Shown here: positions 37,949-52,200 of the stretch, piece by piece
Position numbering within the stretch: position 1 is the first letter of the stretch
Layout of the letters: each line of letters begins with the position of its first letter
Assembly: GCA_018873245.2 (NCBI GenBank)
Contig: JAEMBT020000008.1
Location: forward strand, 1,178,001 to 1,242,000
Direction: 5' to 3'
DNA length: 64,000 nucleotides
From: Archegozetes longisetosus
Lineage: Eukaryota; Arthropoda; Arachnida; Sarcoptiformes; Trhypochthoniidae
The notes under the pieces: generated by a model
Seen by the model: only the letters and a program-made list of their open reading frames with translations
The model's database searches: none
What the model was told of the DNA's origin: nothing
Made by a program: the position numbers and the translations under genes

Positions 37949-40900
37949 TAATATCTCTCTAATCTCTCTCTCCGCGTCTCACTATTTCTCAATTTGGGTG
38001 TTGTGCTAAGAAATCTTATGCCCGCCAGGCTTTAGATGAGTCTGAGTCCCGATCTGTTTGTGTAAATATAATCTGGAGTTTAGCCGCTATAAAAAATGAA
38101 AAACAAATGTCAAAACACACAGAAACGAAATACCAAAACAAAGTAGTCCCACACCCGGCCTGAGTTGGACTGATTTGCCTTTTTTACGGTTAAGATTTTC
38201 TCTTTTTTACTGAACAAAAGCGTTTGACAATAGAATTTGTTCGTTTTTTTGCAGAGTAACATTTTTTTGAATCGAATTATCTTTCTATGCAATCACTTTA
38301 AATATTTAGTTCAGAAACTTTGGTTTTTGCACAATAATCAAGGGTTATTAAATCAGTTCCTCTCTATTTAAAATCAAAGGTTTGCAAGAAATTGGTTTCC
38401 AAAACAAAAACCCCGTCTTAAAGATTACAGGTTTGCAGAGATATATTACTCTTTGAGGCGGACAGTTATGGCTACGATTTGTCTATTTGAAGGAAAGGGG
38501 CAAAAGTAGAAATAAGATAATGGCTTAACTCTTAAACGATGCGACGCGTGCTAAACATTTAGTGTTATTTAAGAATAAATGAGTCTAAAGTTAATGTCTC
38601 GAAACTGACTAGAGAAAACACCTGCATTTTTGCATCTCAAATGCCGGCCAATTATAGTTAGTTCAGGTGAAAGTTCCTAAGTTTGCTTCCAGTCAATACA
38701 TAACAACTTTTATTGCATTTTTCCGTTAAATAATTTGATTTTTATTTTTGCTGAATTAGTGCGGAAGCTATCCTAGTATTAAATGATAATAGTATTGAAA
38801 TGTGTAGTTGATAGTGGATTAGAAATTAAGCAAAAATGATAATTTGTAGCTGGTACAAAATAATTGTGTTTCGATCAGGTAGAATCTGTGCACATATTAG
38901 AATTTTTGATTTAAGTTTGCTTTAAATCTAATACAATGTCACGATCAAAGTCAGTGTTAAGAAGCAGAAAGTCGTGAGCAAAAAAGCATTCGAAACTTTT
39001 GTTTCCCCGAGATATTCAGTCCCGTTATTCAGGAAGCAAAGACAAATCTAGTTCACGGTCAACGCTATGCATCGCTTGTACGGCTTCGCTATGCTTTGAT
39101 GCAGATTTTAATGCCATCACTACAAGTCTGATGCTATGCGGTGTAGTACAACTACCAGAAGGAAACCCGAAGAAGGAAACCCGACCTGAAGCAAGATCGC
39201 AAACTGGAATCTGCAAAACTACTAGATTTGGCCTAAGGGTGCGATGCACTGCTTGTTTTTCGGGTGTTTTCATGCTTTAATAACATTAACGATATCTATT
39301 TGATTGAATCAATGCATATTTCAATAGTATTGCATGCTTTTGATTTAGATGTATCTGATTTTACTTGCATCTGATTCACTCACTTCTCCCTATAGTATAG
39401 CGTAGTTTGAGTATAGCCTGAAATATCAATTCAATTGAAAAGATTATGAAAGCATGCAATTTCTCAATAGAGTTATCAACTGTTCGTAACCATTATTGAA
39501 GAGAACGTTTCTCTCAATCATTAACATTTTATTCTACGTTTAATATATATAATAAAATTGCAGCCAACTAGTATTAAAGCAGTCAAATGACAAGCGCTCA
39601 GTTTAGCATAATATCTATGCTCTCTTTTTTTGTATATTTACCTGTACTTCACTAACTATTAAAGTGAATTGCATTTACAAACATCTGTTACTTCACACTT
39701 TTATAACAGTATGTGAACTGAGGTTTTTGTTACTCTCTTAAAACCACTGATTTTGCAGTTCTTATCCGATGCAGTCTCACTATAACCATTGAAAATTGAT
39801 TCAATAGGATGAGTCTCTGCTCCGATCTGCTTCTCGATGCGCAAAACTGTATTACTGGACACCGACTTTCAGTTGAATGCGCTTTTTCTTTCCTATTTTT
39901 CATTATGCTGTCAATTATATAATTGAGTTTAGCTCAAGTTGTTCACAAGCTGTTACGCTGCACACTATAAGCTTATTTCAGGTTTTCTGTTATTTAACTT
40001 AAAAACCACTATCTCTTGTCCATTGATTTACATTTATATTAAGTGAAGCCAAAGCAAAATAAACTTATTTGCAATCGAATACCAGTGAAGTTGTAGTCAC
40101 TTGTGCCGTTGCCTGACCTGAACTACTATTTTTTCAGCCAATTTATTCCTGTCTTATATCTCTCTTTTTCTCTCACGTTATTTTTTGCTTCTATTGCCAT
40201 TTTGATTGACAAGACATTGTCATCGAGACCAAGAATCGCAATAATATAACATATGCTGAACACCGAAAAATCAGAGAAATATTGACTGAATCACAGCGGG
40301 ATGACTTCCACTGGTTTAGACAAATAGGCATATCATTATGAGGATGACATTCGTTTTCAATATCTTAAAACACGCATAAAAAATAAGGGAACCTTTTAAG
40401 CAATTCCCAGAGTAGATTTATATGAATAGGAATATAAATTTTCCTCATTGTTAAACATTGTATGCATTCTAACCGTCAGAGCCTGAATATCTCATATTAA
40501 ATGACTTTTAAATAAGTTTGAACTTATTTTTTATTTCCTAATACCAACTTTAGGAATGTATGCATTACAACACATTACAACACATGAAATATTAGGCTGT
40601 TTAAGCTAAAAATCTAACTCATAATTGAGAAGTAAACAAATGATGTGATTAGTGAAATGAATAAATTATATTCTCTATTGTTATGTCTCGTTTCTCAAAT
40701 CAAAAATGAACGATTGAATTAAGAAATTGAATTTTGCAACTAGTCAATTATAATAGGATTAGAGGATATGATACAATTTGAGCACAATTATCTTAGAATG
40801 ATTGATAGATTATGTTAATTAACAATATTTTTTATCAAACAAGAAACCATTTTAATCATCTTAAAAGTTGTCTTAAGTAGGAATAACTTATCAAGTTTTC

Positions 40901-42155
40901 ACAACCAGTATTAAAATGATTTCAATTGTTGTATTCTTAGCAGAGTTTAGTTATCAAGACGGAAATGACTTTTAAAAAAACAAAACTAAACACTGGCAAA
41001 CATGAGAGGGATAAGTAGATTTGCGTAACTTAAAGTTCAGAGAAGAAGAGGTGATAATGAAGCTGAGCCCAGCTATTAATACTTGAAAGACTTTTCTCCT
41101 GCAGCTCTTTTAATAGGAGGTATTATTGAATTAACACTTATGACCGTGAAAAGAGAGGCCTCTTTAGCACATTATTTGTTGCCCACTTTTATCAAATTAC
41201 ACTTAAGTGTCAGAAGAGTGAGGTGTTTTGTTAATCCTTTTTCTTATGCCATAACGGGTCAGGTCTCGACGAATATGACTGCCAGTGCTTTTGTATAGTT
41301 AGCATCCGGGTTATGGATATGCCATGCAATCGATGCAATGGACACATAGCTTGGTACAAACCGGTACCTATCAGAAAAAGAAGAAATCAGAAAAAGTTCA
41401 ACTTCTATAACGGGTATTCTTGATGGTTAGGTCCCAGAAACAAGGGTAATAGGCTATGAATGAATGCATTAGAATGAAAAGGAAAAAATTGGGTACAAAG
41501 ATAATAGTGTGGTTAATATTGAGTGCAACACATCGTTGCTAAAATCTCTATCAAAGAAAGGTGGATTCGTTTGCAGACAAACAGGCACTCAGTTGTTATG
41601 ATTACATTTGCAACTGTTGTACGTGTTGCATATCATGTTCGCCAGCTTTGAGGAAGTAGTTCAAGACCAGGATGCACTCCCACTGATAGTTCAAAGTTTA
41701 AAACTGACACTTTTTAATGTGACTCTCGTGTGGTAGTTAATCAATAGATGTTTTTTTCTAGAGTGTGGGCACAACACGTTTTTTAAACATTTATAATACA
41801 TGTCGTTTGATTGACAACTAGAGTATTGTTAGCATGACTTGTATTTTAACTCTTATGCAGTTTGATGGAAGCATTTCTTAAAAAAAGATAGAGAGATGAC
41901 ATCATATTGTATTTACAACAATGACTCGCATCAACAATTCAATAAATACCGATAGCAATAGCGAAACGCTTCCTTTTTTTAGTATCTTATGGCAAATATA
42001 AAATTGTCGGAAGGAGTTATTGTTATGCTATAATAGGGTTCTGGTGAAGGGCAAGGACGCGGTAGATGTGTTTACTTCTTCTAAGTCTTAAAGGGCGAGT
42101 CGCTCCAATTGTGTTACCAGTGAGTGAATAAGAGTGAACACTCACGAGAGAACAG

Positions 42156-42161
<6 letters not shown>

Positions 42162-42222
<61 letters not shown>
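42162..42222 (+). repeat. (GA)n microsatellite
   Basis: An almost uninterrupted GA run of about 60 bp with one GGGAG interruption. It is the longest simple repeat in the window. It creates spurious Arg/Glu or Ser/Leu open frames on both strands. Confidence 0.95.
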
Positions 42223-42223
<1 letters not shown>

Positions 42224-44164
42224 CAAGAGACTAGTGAGAATATGCGGCCGGTCGTTGAACTTTACCTGCTACTCTTAGAGAGGGGGCATTTCTTTACTTA
42301 TTTTCTCTTTTATATTGAAGTATTTGCCATTTTTAATTCACTATTTTATAGGCATGGCATCAAGAATAATGTGTGAACACTATAAAGAGGGCTGAGAGAT
42401 GTTTTACAATGTTTATTAATGATTGAATTTTGAGAACAAATATCGACATAATTAGAGAATAAATAGTTAGAGACTGTTTAATAATAGTTATTGGCAACGA
42501 TAAGACAATCCCTTGAGGTGAGATTGAAATTGGCACATACCTCATACCTGTCTTTTGAAGAATGTTGCAAAACCATTCTGATTCTGGGACATGCAGCAGA
42601 GTTGTCTTCGGTAAAGCTAAAGGGAGGGTCTAATTGTCGACTATGAAAGGGGAAGAAGAGAGCATTTTCTTGCTTTTTCATGCTTTGCTCATCATTGTTA
42701 TCACTGTTTAAGCGACCGCTACTGTGAACTGTACCGATTCAGAATGGCTTTTCAAATGTTTTTTAGAAAGCATAAAAACAAGCACTGGTTTCAAATGGTT
42801 GAGGAATCGCCGGCAACGCTATTATGCATTTTCCTCTCACTATTTCATAGTTAAGGTTAAGGTTATTTAAGGCAGAGGAAGCAGTTCTCATAAGTTTGAT
42901 TGATATGAGGGCTACAAATGTTAACGCAATTCTATTTGTTGTACTCCTGTTTATACCTTATGTCATACTATTTTGTCACATATCCATTAAGGTTTTTTTC
43001 ACCATAAACGCCACTTTAAAATGCTAATTAATCGATTACCTTCTACGTGTCAAATCTGTTCCTTCTCCCTTAAACTGCTAGAAATGCCATTTGTGATTCT
43101 GTTTCCTCAACTATGTTCCTTACGTTACGCTCTATGACTCTAACCGCTAAGAGATTCTTCTCATGAAATATTGTTATCTCAAGTGTTTTTAGTCTGTACG
43201 AAACAACTTCTCAACTTGTATCTGTACGTATCTGTATCAAACAAGCATTGAATCGATCATACTTTCAGCTCGGTTCATACAAAAATGCATTAATTTACTG
43301 ATGAATATTAGCTCAAAAATTTGAATTCGCAAACAAATTTCTTTATACAATAAATTTGAAAATGTAATCATCAGTTTGGGATCCAGAGAGAAGAGCAATG
43401 AGAAGCATTCTGTTGTCGAGATCTACAGAAAAATGTAATCAATATTCGAAAATAGAGTATAAGTTTTGCAAAAATTGGGTTAGAACAAATTCAAACCACG
43501 ATTGAACAGATTTAATAAAATTGGTTACAGCTGAGAATTATGTCATCATATTAGAAATAGGACTAAAAATGAGTGATAATACTGCGATAGAAGTTGTAGT
43601 ATTACTTATTTACTTGTCGAATAGTTAACTAATTTTATACTAGAATAGCCAATCATTGCAAACTTCGGTAAAGTTAACTTAAAGTACACTAGTATATGGT
43701 GACACTATCTTTAGATAGCTTTCGGCCATTTATACATTACTATCGCTCGTTTGGGCATCAATTAAACCAACGATGCATTAAGTAGGCTTCAGTTACCAGA
43801 TTTAATTCGAGAAATTCAACTTTTTCTCTACTGAAGTATCGGCAGTTAGAAAATAGAATTTTTTAATGAATTACTTATCTTTCAGATGACTACTTATGAA
43901 AGTGGAATCAGAAAAATAGTACCTTAAGTATGGAGTAGTGTTGAAATTCGGCTACTAGTAGTTAGTGAGAGGTGAAGCGAAAGGATGACCCAAACATACA
44001 AACTCTACAACTATAGAAAAAGCTTTCTTTCTTTCATATTAACTTATATTGCTTTTCAACTTTTTCTTCTATACTTAACTGTAAAAAACAGTTATGTCTC
44101 TGATTCAATGAAAAAACTGCGGAAGTAAAGAAAAATCTGTCGGCTGACGATACTCTCTTTCGCA

Positions 44165-44167
<3 letters not shown>

Positions 44168-44204
<37 letters not shown>
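44168..44204 (+). repeat. (CT)n microsatellite
   Basis: About 18 perfect CT units. Confidence 0.95.
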
Positions 44205-44206
<2 letters not shown>

Positions 44207-47109
44207 TCTTTTATAATAAGAACTGCGGTTTTCTTTGTTAAGTGAAAACCAGACAAAATGTAGCTCAGAGTGAAGTTTTAGCTCTAGGACCATCTGCATG
44301 GTTATTGCACTTGACCTAAATTGCGGAAGACTTACACTTTGAGGAAGAAATTGGTTCCTAAATTTAGTTCTTTGCTTATAAACTTGAAATGCAGATGTTT
44401 TTTGCTAACAATTCAGTCAAAATTCAATATGAAAATAACGCTTATTTTCTCCCACTCTTTTGAATGCCAGAAAATAATTGCATTGAGGGCTTGGATGCAA
44501 TTTATTTAGCTAGATTTAAATTAATGCGATGTTTTGTTTTTATATTGCGAGGGGAGAAATGAATTTGAGTGCGGAGTGAGACGCCAGAAATTATCAATTT
44601 ATTAATAGTGCTATTATAACGATTGATATTGATATCCTTGAATCTACAATGATCGGAAGGTCAGAGACAGTGAAACTTAATGTAAATACCATATATTTGT
44701 CCTTGCACTCAACTAAATTGTTAGGAGAAAGTTTTTCAGCCTTACACGATTTCTCCACCTTTAAATTAGCTTAAAAATGTCCAATACAATGTCATACGCA
44801 TCATTGCCAAATGTTCTTATTTATTGAGAACAATTATTTGAGTAAAGTGCCATTCTAAATTAATATTGATTTCTAAGGCGTGTATTTTTTCACTAATCAA
44901 AAGTTTGTACTTTTTTAAGACTTTAAAAAATTGGAGGTCTTTAGAAATGAAAGCTCAGATTGAATTTGGAAGTAGTTGGGAAAGGTTAGGAAAATTTTCA
45001 ATTATGAATATTCGATTAGCGAATTTCCAGCCTTGAATCTGCAATAAATAATGAAGTAATGCAAATGATCAACAATTTCGCTCTTAGCTATCCTTGAACT
45101 AGTTCTCTTCATTTGTCCAGTTTGATCGAGTTTTCTCTAATAAATGGCATTTAAGAAGTAAAAAGTTATTGTGAAGTTGTTAGCCTACTCTACATTAGCC
45201 TATTTCGCATTGATTCACTCTCAGTAAAGGAAAAGAAAAATGCTTCTCTCAGCTACACCATAGCTTTGCGCTCAATTGGCTCGAAATGAGTGAAAAACCA
45301 GTTTTCGTTTCTATTCCATGACACTGAAAACATTTTACAGTTCAACAATAATTGCTAATTATTACAATGTACTGTTTAAATGCAAGTTCAACCTGTAATG
45401 TTTTCGGTCAAGTTCAATTGGGATCAGCTTTTTTTAGTTTCGTAATATAACCTTTTCAGGCATTGCCACCCGATAGAGAGGTGAAAGTTGTTTAATAAAT
45501 CGAAAACCATTTATGAGCTGCAATAATTACTTTTAATAAATGTTATTATAGTTCGTGAAGGACGAAAAAAGGGTTCGGTCGCTAAATATTTTGATGATTT
45601 AAGGTAGAAATGTATGCGGAAATTGGCAAAATTAATCACATATGCGATAGTCTTTATTTAAGTGAATAAAAGGTGAACATTTGGGCGAAATGAGCATTCA
45701 TTTGATTGTCTCCTCCATCTCTATCCCTTCTCTCCTCTCATCCATTTGACTAACATGTAATTGAAGGTCAATTATTGATGAAACTTACTGAAATCACATT
45801 AATTGTAAGCTCAGGACAAGTTAGTTCACAAAACTGGAAAGTGAGCCCACCTTCAGATAAGAGTAATTAAAGCGTTTCGTTAGAAGCTAACGCTTGGTTT
45901 GTTTTCCTCAAACATTTTTTATTCGAAGATAGTTTGATCGACTAAATTGATAAGTTGAGTTAACAGATCGTTTCAATTTTTGCTTAATCTTTAAACTAAG
46001 TTTTGCCCCCGAATAACTATAATTATTTTATGCTGATCAGTCAATGATAAATTCCAGACTTGTTTTCCTGTCGATAACTAAAACATCTTTAGACTGTTAT
46101 GAGGCGCTAATATTATTGCTTTTTTCCGGACTTCCACGAAGAGCTTTCTCTGTTGACTGCACTTTCCCATAGTCGTAGTGGTCCTTAAAAGTAATATATA
46201 ATAATAATAATAAGTTGTGAGTTAAGGAGAAAGTATCGACTTTCAGAAGGGGGAACTGACTGGTCAAGAAAGTTAGTTTGTTGTGTGTACGGGTTATTTT
46301 GGTCTGTCTGGTGTGCTTCACAGCGACCCTGACCTTATCCATTGGTGTCCGCATGCATTTGATTATTTACGTATGTATAGTACTTACACTTGCGATTTTT
46401 ATTTTCTCACAGTTAGTCCCAATGCATTCTTCTGACAATACAACAAAACCGACTGCATTTCAAATATAAAGCAATAACAAACTTATTTTTTCTGACACTT
46501 CCGTATTTTTGCTTTCCCTTCTTTTTCCCGAATCATGAGAAAAGTGGGAGATTGTGCTTATATGATCAACAAAATAAGAATTTATAAATTCAGTTTCTCT
46601 TGTTTTCCATTGTTTAGGTGTAGTACACCCGCACTCACATAATCTTAGAATCAAAAGAACTCTTTTCCGTAAATACGCTGGATTGTTATTTATAGTTATA
46701 GTTGACAAACATCGTTATCGCTAGAGTCCCAGCAGTTTATGTCATGTGAATGAGTGGTTTTGTAAACTTATTGTATACCTTTGAGTCTGATTGATAAGAA
46801 TTTATCAAATTATTTACATATTAAACTCGCAAATCAGTTACTTATTGATTATTCGTAGAAAGAGGAAGTGTTAATGCAATAGGAAGATAAATACCAGTTT
46901 TAGCAGATGTCTCACAAGTTTTATAATGTCTTTACATCCTGCTATAGCTTTTTTCGATGTCAATTAGAAATAAGGTCATAGTGACACAGTCCGGGACCAT
47001 CAGACGTGGACAGTAAGAGAAATTGGTCAGTCACAGTAGAAATGCCTATAGATTAGCTTTGCTTAACAGTAAAATGCGGAAGAATCACATGAAAGGGACA
47101 GAGTGATAA

Positions 47110-47110
<1 letters not shown>

Positions 47111-47142
<32 letters not shown>
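47111..47142 (+). repeat. (GA)n microsatellite
   Basis: About 16 perfect GA units, roughly 540 bp upstream of the possible secreted-protein gene. Confidence 0.95.
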
Positions 47143-47145
<3 letters not shown>

Positions 47146-47678
47146 CAAAAGACTCAGAGATGGGAAGGCATTGGGGATTACAGCCGGTAAGAGTAGAAAA
47201 GTAGAGGTTAATCGGGGTTTCACTTCTCCCTTCCGGATACTGTTATACCAAAACAGTTGTTCAGAACCAATTTTATTGGAGAACGATTTTGATGACCACT
47301 AGCCATTTCACTTGTTCTCATTCAGTCAGCGTAGAGTTAGTCTTACTTTCGAACTAAGTGATCGAAACTTTCATCAAAGCTGTTTCTACAGTATTTATCA
47401 GTTATTTGTTATACATCTCTCATACATTTCATTCATATATCGGTTTATTTTTGAAAAATTATTGAATATTTTTTCCAAAAGTGCATTTTTATTCTTCATA
47501 TTTGGGTCATTTGCTTTATGACAAAGATTTTGTGTCCATTAAGTGCATTGTGTCTGATATTTTACTCACAGTTATGATGAGTACTGAGTGAAGCTCTTTC
47601 AACACTTTTAAATGTGAACACATGAGTGAAGTTAAAGTGAGAAAAAGTTTAAAACCATTTGAAGCTGTAGTGTGAGAT

Positions 47679-48366
47679 ATGTTAGTATCGCGTTCTTTAC
47701 ACTTTCAATTGATTTGGTTTTTGTTTCTGGTCCGTTGTGTGAGACCCGATAGTAAGTGTTTGAGCTAATATTAGATGTTTCATAAACGGCATAACAGTTT
47801 TTATTCTGCTTTATTGCATTGATGAGCCGTATATAAAAGTGACTTATAAAATACCACTTTTTTCTCTATACTTAAACTGTCGACAGTTTAAAAGCGGTTC
47901 TCAGTTTTTAGGAATGTATTGCATGCAAAAGTTACTTTCACGGAAAAATTTTTAAAAACTCAACCCTCACTTGATTACTTGACTGAATAATCTGAATGAC
48001 GGGATAAGCGATGCTATCACTACTCTATTTCTCTACGGCATCACTTCTGTAAAAGCCTCAAAATAAAGTGAAATAAAAGAAAATAGCTTCCATATAGCCA
48101 GAATAGCCACTCCTCTCCTCTCATTGCGTATCTTTTTTATATCTTTTACAGGTTATCAGCTTTTTGGTCAATATCTCCAAAAACCAGAACCATTTACTAA
48201 CAGCCGAAGAAACGGTACAAATGCTGAACTTTTTTACCAACCGCTACACACAATAGTTGAATATAAATTAAGGTAAGTGAATAAGTGAATTAAGTGGCAA
48301 TATCTATGAATTCGTTTAGCGTTTTTTGTGTGTGATGCATGTTTTGTAAGTTATATATTAAGTGTG

Positions 48367-48400
<34 letters not shown>

Positions 48401-49255
48401 GTAATATATTCAATGCAATGTGTATATCGTTTTTTCGAGATCACATTAGAGAGCGATGTTATTACAAGTGTGTGGACTCACCGAGAATCGGTGCTCATTT
48501 GAATAGTCACCCGGTGAGAGGCACAGCATGAAAGAACTCAGTCTAAGGGAATGAAATGCCTTTACTTTTGTTTGCCTATTCCAATAGAAGCGCTATATAT
48601 TGTGCTGAGCATTACGTAAGCGGTAGTCAGATATAAAGCTCGTCACCTCGTCGACTATACCGTCTTTTTAAATACAAACTGCACTATACTTTACTATATA
48701 ACTAGTGTACTTTATAAGGTATAACTTATATATTGCATAAAGTAGAAAAGAAAAGAGAAGAGGGATTAGTTTTGTTGGAAAGTACAATATTTGTCAATGA
48801 CGGCAAAATTTTTCGCTTCAACAGATCTTTTTGATAAACAGCGCAATAATTTTCTCTCGACAGCGTTTTTGAATAGGGTTTGGCCGAGTGAGCTCTAAAT
48901 TCATTTACTATCATGCAATTGAATGATGTGAGCTAATACTCACACTCTTTGTAATACTGTGTGCGCATTAAAGGACGCTTCTGTGTATAGCATTGCCTCC
49001 GAAACATACCCGAAACAAGTCATACACTCCGTGCACAACATCCTTATAATTCCTTTTAAATCCACCGGATTTAAAGAGCATTTTAGATACAAAGGCGATG
49101 CCAACTAATATATAACATTAAAGTGAAGAGTGTATAGAATTTTTTATTTTATTTTTCAACAAAGTCAACTTTGTATAAATTGGTTTTATAGAAATTGGAA
49201 AGTGAAGCGCGAAAAAGAGCTGTATTTTTGTGAAAAAGGAGGGCATCCTATTTAG
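47679..49255 (+). CDS. Possible small secreted protein gene, three exons, unrecognised
   Basis: Exon 1 (47679-47751) would encode MLVSRSLHFQLIWFLFLVRC plus VRPD, a signal-peptide-like start, and ends at GTAAGTG. Exon 2 (48152-48272) has a strong acceptor (TTTTTTATATCTTTTACAG) and donor (AAG-GTAAGTG). In the only phase that fits exon 1 it stays open for 40 codons, from SYQLFGQYLQKPEPF to YQPLHTIVEYKL, with a dibasic RR between. A third exon is less certain. The acceptor at 49164 gives 30 further codons with two Cys and a KR pair, ending at TAG 49255, 94 aa in total. An alternative acceptor near 51485 gives a shorter tail. It could be a peptide-hormone-like precursor or the start of a longer secreted protein. 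I know no matching family; chance is not excluded. Confidence 0.3.
47872..47891. repeat. Perfect 20 bp palindrome
   Basis: TTAAACTGTCGACAGTTTAA reads identically on both strands. It lies between the first two exons of the possible secreted-protein gene. It could be a binding site for a dimeric factor, or chance. Confidence 0.8.
48370..48398 (+). repeat. (TG)n microsatellite
   Basis: About 14 perfect TG units. Confidence 0.95.
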
Positions 49256-49259
49256 AAAT

Positions 49260-52200
49260 AACTTGCACTTTGGTTTAAAGCGCACTTAAAATCAACTTAT
49301 GTCAAGTTGAGCCGCTCTCGAGACCAATTGGGAATTAACTCCACTGAATAGAATGATTGCCTGATGCCAATGCATGCGTTAATTGTGTACACAACTTTGT
49401 TTTGTCAAAAGCACTCTTTTAATAAAATTTCAATCACTTTATGTTAGTTTAATACATATGAAACTTTCGTTGCAAAGCGAGCTTAGATTGAAATTCTTTA
49501 AACTCGTGTCTGGAGACGAACGCTTCAATAGAGAAAAAGTCTCAGATTTGATTCCGATTCTCGATCACATCGATTTGTAGAACCAATTTCGGCTCAAGTT
49601 ATTTAAATCAGCTTCAAAAGACTTCAAAAGATATAACTTATCACTTAATTTATCAAATTTTAGAAAAATCTTTTCAATGTATCTGCAAATAATCTAATTT
49701 TAACTTAAAAGTTGACCGAAAAGGTGATAATTTATACTAAAAGTCGAATCAGAAATGACTTTTCGACAAGTGTTTACATTTTAAACTGCAATGATTTCAA
49801 TTTGAATTTATCAAAGTCTCATTTTTATCGTGCTATAGTTTAACACAGGTTGAGGCCATCAATCACGTATCTGAATGTGAATGAATAGATTAATTCAAGA
49901 ATAGATTGCATCCTCTATGAACTTTAGTCTATTGAACACAAATCTTATTCGTGTTCAGTATTATCACTAGAAATTGTCAGAATTTATGTGAATAAACTGA
50001 TTTCTATTTTCATCGTTTGATTAGTGGTAAGAGTTTTGTTTTCATTATCTATACAACGTTTAACTATTTGAGGTATATGAACAAATAAAAGTTCTAAGGC
50101 GTTTTTATGGAGAAATAAAACTTTTTTTTTCATATTGGATAAACGTTTACAACAATATTTTATCACAACAATGTCACACACCAACCATTGAAAGTATTCG
50201 GGAATAAGTACTAGCATTAAAAACTTATAGAGAGAAAAATGTTTGATTAGTTGGCGTGTACTTTAAACAACTGATAGTTTGTATCCAGTCAAAATATCAT
50301 TTTATATCTAAAAATATATCTCAAATAACTCACAATAGAATAGTAGGCTTACAGTATCGCATAGGATTCAATAAAATGATAGTGAGAAAAGGTTTATGCG
50401 ATTTGGTGATTACTGTTGCTTTTTCAAGTTCAAGGTTGGACTTTCTCAATGCCGTTAGAGATATGGTTACCGTACGACCGAGGCAGCAAAAAGAGACTGT
50501 TATAAAACTCATACCATGTACTCATTTTAGCGAAAGGATTTTGTAGGGCCCCATTCGCATTCTAAATTGCTTTACTACGCGCCGTAGATTACTTATTTAG
50601 ATCATTTTTAATTTTATGGGATAGAAAAGTCTCCACAAAAACCTTACAACAAATGATAACCCAGACGTCCCTTCATTAAACTAAAAAATAAATAATAAAT
50701 AATAAATGCTAAACAGAAAAATAGAGGCATTAAGGTTTTCACAGTGCCAAAAGGCAAAATATAAGGTTTAATCATATTTAAAAATGAGCTTATTTTTACT
50801 CTTTAGTATTCGAAATAAACATAGTGTGGGCTACTAACCTAATTTTACCTTGAAACGCTTTCTCGATAATAACTTATATTATTACAGTTTATAATGTTTA
50901 GTTAAGACGTGCTCTTGAATATCATGTGCTCCTTCTGTTGCCTTATTATTAATAAAGGTCTGCGACCGATAACAGCTTTTGAAATATGTAGTTTTATGTA
51001 ATGCAATATATTTTGCTGGCGCATAATCTTCACCTTCACCTTTATTCTGATTAGTTAGCTTTACACAATCGTACCATTTTAATTGAGTAAAAAGCATATA
51101 TAGTGATTAAGTTAACTATTTTTTTCTATTTAATTGCGTAAATATTTAACTAAAATATCTTCTAATAAATTATGCTAACTATCTTTAATTTAAGTTTGTA
51201 GTCAAGACTGGATATATTGATGAAAAGACTTTAAAGAAAATGTACTTAAAAAACATATGAATCGCAATATGCTCTCACATGAAAGTTTGATCTTATCACT
51301 TTCACTAAAATAAAACTTACTTCTATTGCTGTCATGATTATATACAAGTGTATGATATACTGTTATTATTAAAACGTTCCTGCGTCTATTCTATGCATTA
51401 ATAGTCGAACATAAACTTATTTTCTTTCTATTTCAAATATAAAGTTGCAAACATTTCTTCTAACGCAAAATTGATTTCATTTCAGATTCAAAATAAATAC
51501 AGGTTTCAAAGCGTGAGAGACAACAAACAAATCTAAATTTTGGTGGTTATCATCAATATGTTCAATAGGAATTTGTCGAACATATGCTCATTACAGTCGT
51601 CGGATCGAGTATTTAAGAATTGAGGTGAGACCAAAATTGATGCCTTAAAATTCGACAAATCGAAACACCGAAAACAATATGGAAACCAAAAATACAAAGA
51701 GTATTCATTAACCTTAAGAAGTAGTTGTAATCAAAATTATGATTAATAAATTAAAGACACAACTTAGACTATGATTAGCCCTTAGTTAGCAACCTCGTTA
51801 TTGATAAAAGTTAATATACAACCGAAAACATTGACCGATCATTGTTCTGACTAATTAAGTGACGTGATTTGATTTCTTGCTCTTAATTTAACTGTGAAAA
51901 GCGCTCAGCTCTAAAGTTGCAATCATAAGACTGATCTCTAAGTAAGATTAACTTTCTTCTACTCTTCTAATACTATTCAATTCGATTGAATGATCCGAGC
52001 CATCAAACTATTCGTGATTTTAAGTTCAAGTATTTTTGTTTAAGTTTCTGATGTAAACTATTGAATGTAAGCACTATAGCTTAAATGACCAATTAATTAA
52101 CAGTTAACAAGTAGTCAGACAGTCGACAAGTGTTTGGTTTGGAGATCAAATCCGGTTTCATACAGCTTAGGTGAGTCTACCAGTTCTCTAGTAGAAGTAT

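Larger units (their letters stand above)
36920..47660. other. Large non-coding stretch with GA/CT tracts
   Basis: Apart from the simple repeats listed separately, I can support no gene here. Frames around 38999-39280 (open on both strands, GC-richer) and 41083-41298 lack recognisable domains. It is probably intronic or regulatory DNA of the developmental gene at its right. Confidence 0.4.

Noticed and set aside
38999..39280. GC-richer stretch open on both strands (93 and 82 codons)
   Set aside because: Neither translation has recognisable motifs, a credible splice context or a signal peptide. Overlapping open frames on both strands are explained by fewer A/T-rich stops at higher GC.
42023..42376. 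Open frames of repeated Ser-Leu or Arg-Glu
   Set aside because: They are direct translations of the GA microsatellite.
46278..46469. Hydrophobic plus-strand frame resembling a membrane or signal segment
   Set aside because: It has no early ATG and no supportable splice partners; the hydrophobicity follows from T-rich composition.
50256..50546. 96-codon plus-strand frame in the PRDM1 upstream region
   Set aside because: A minus-strand frame overlaps it and no domain is recognisable. The frame is slightly coding-like at its end but lacks splice or family support.
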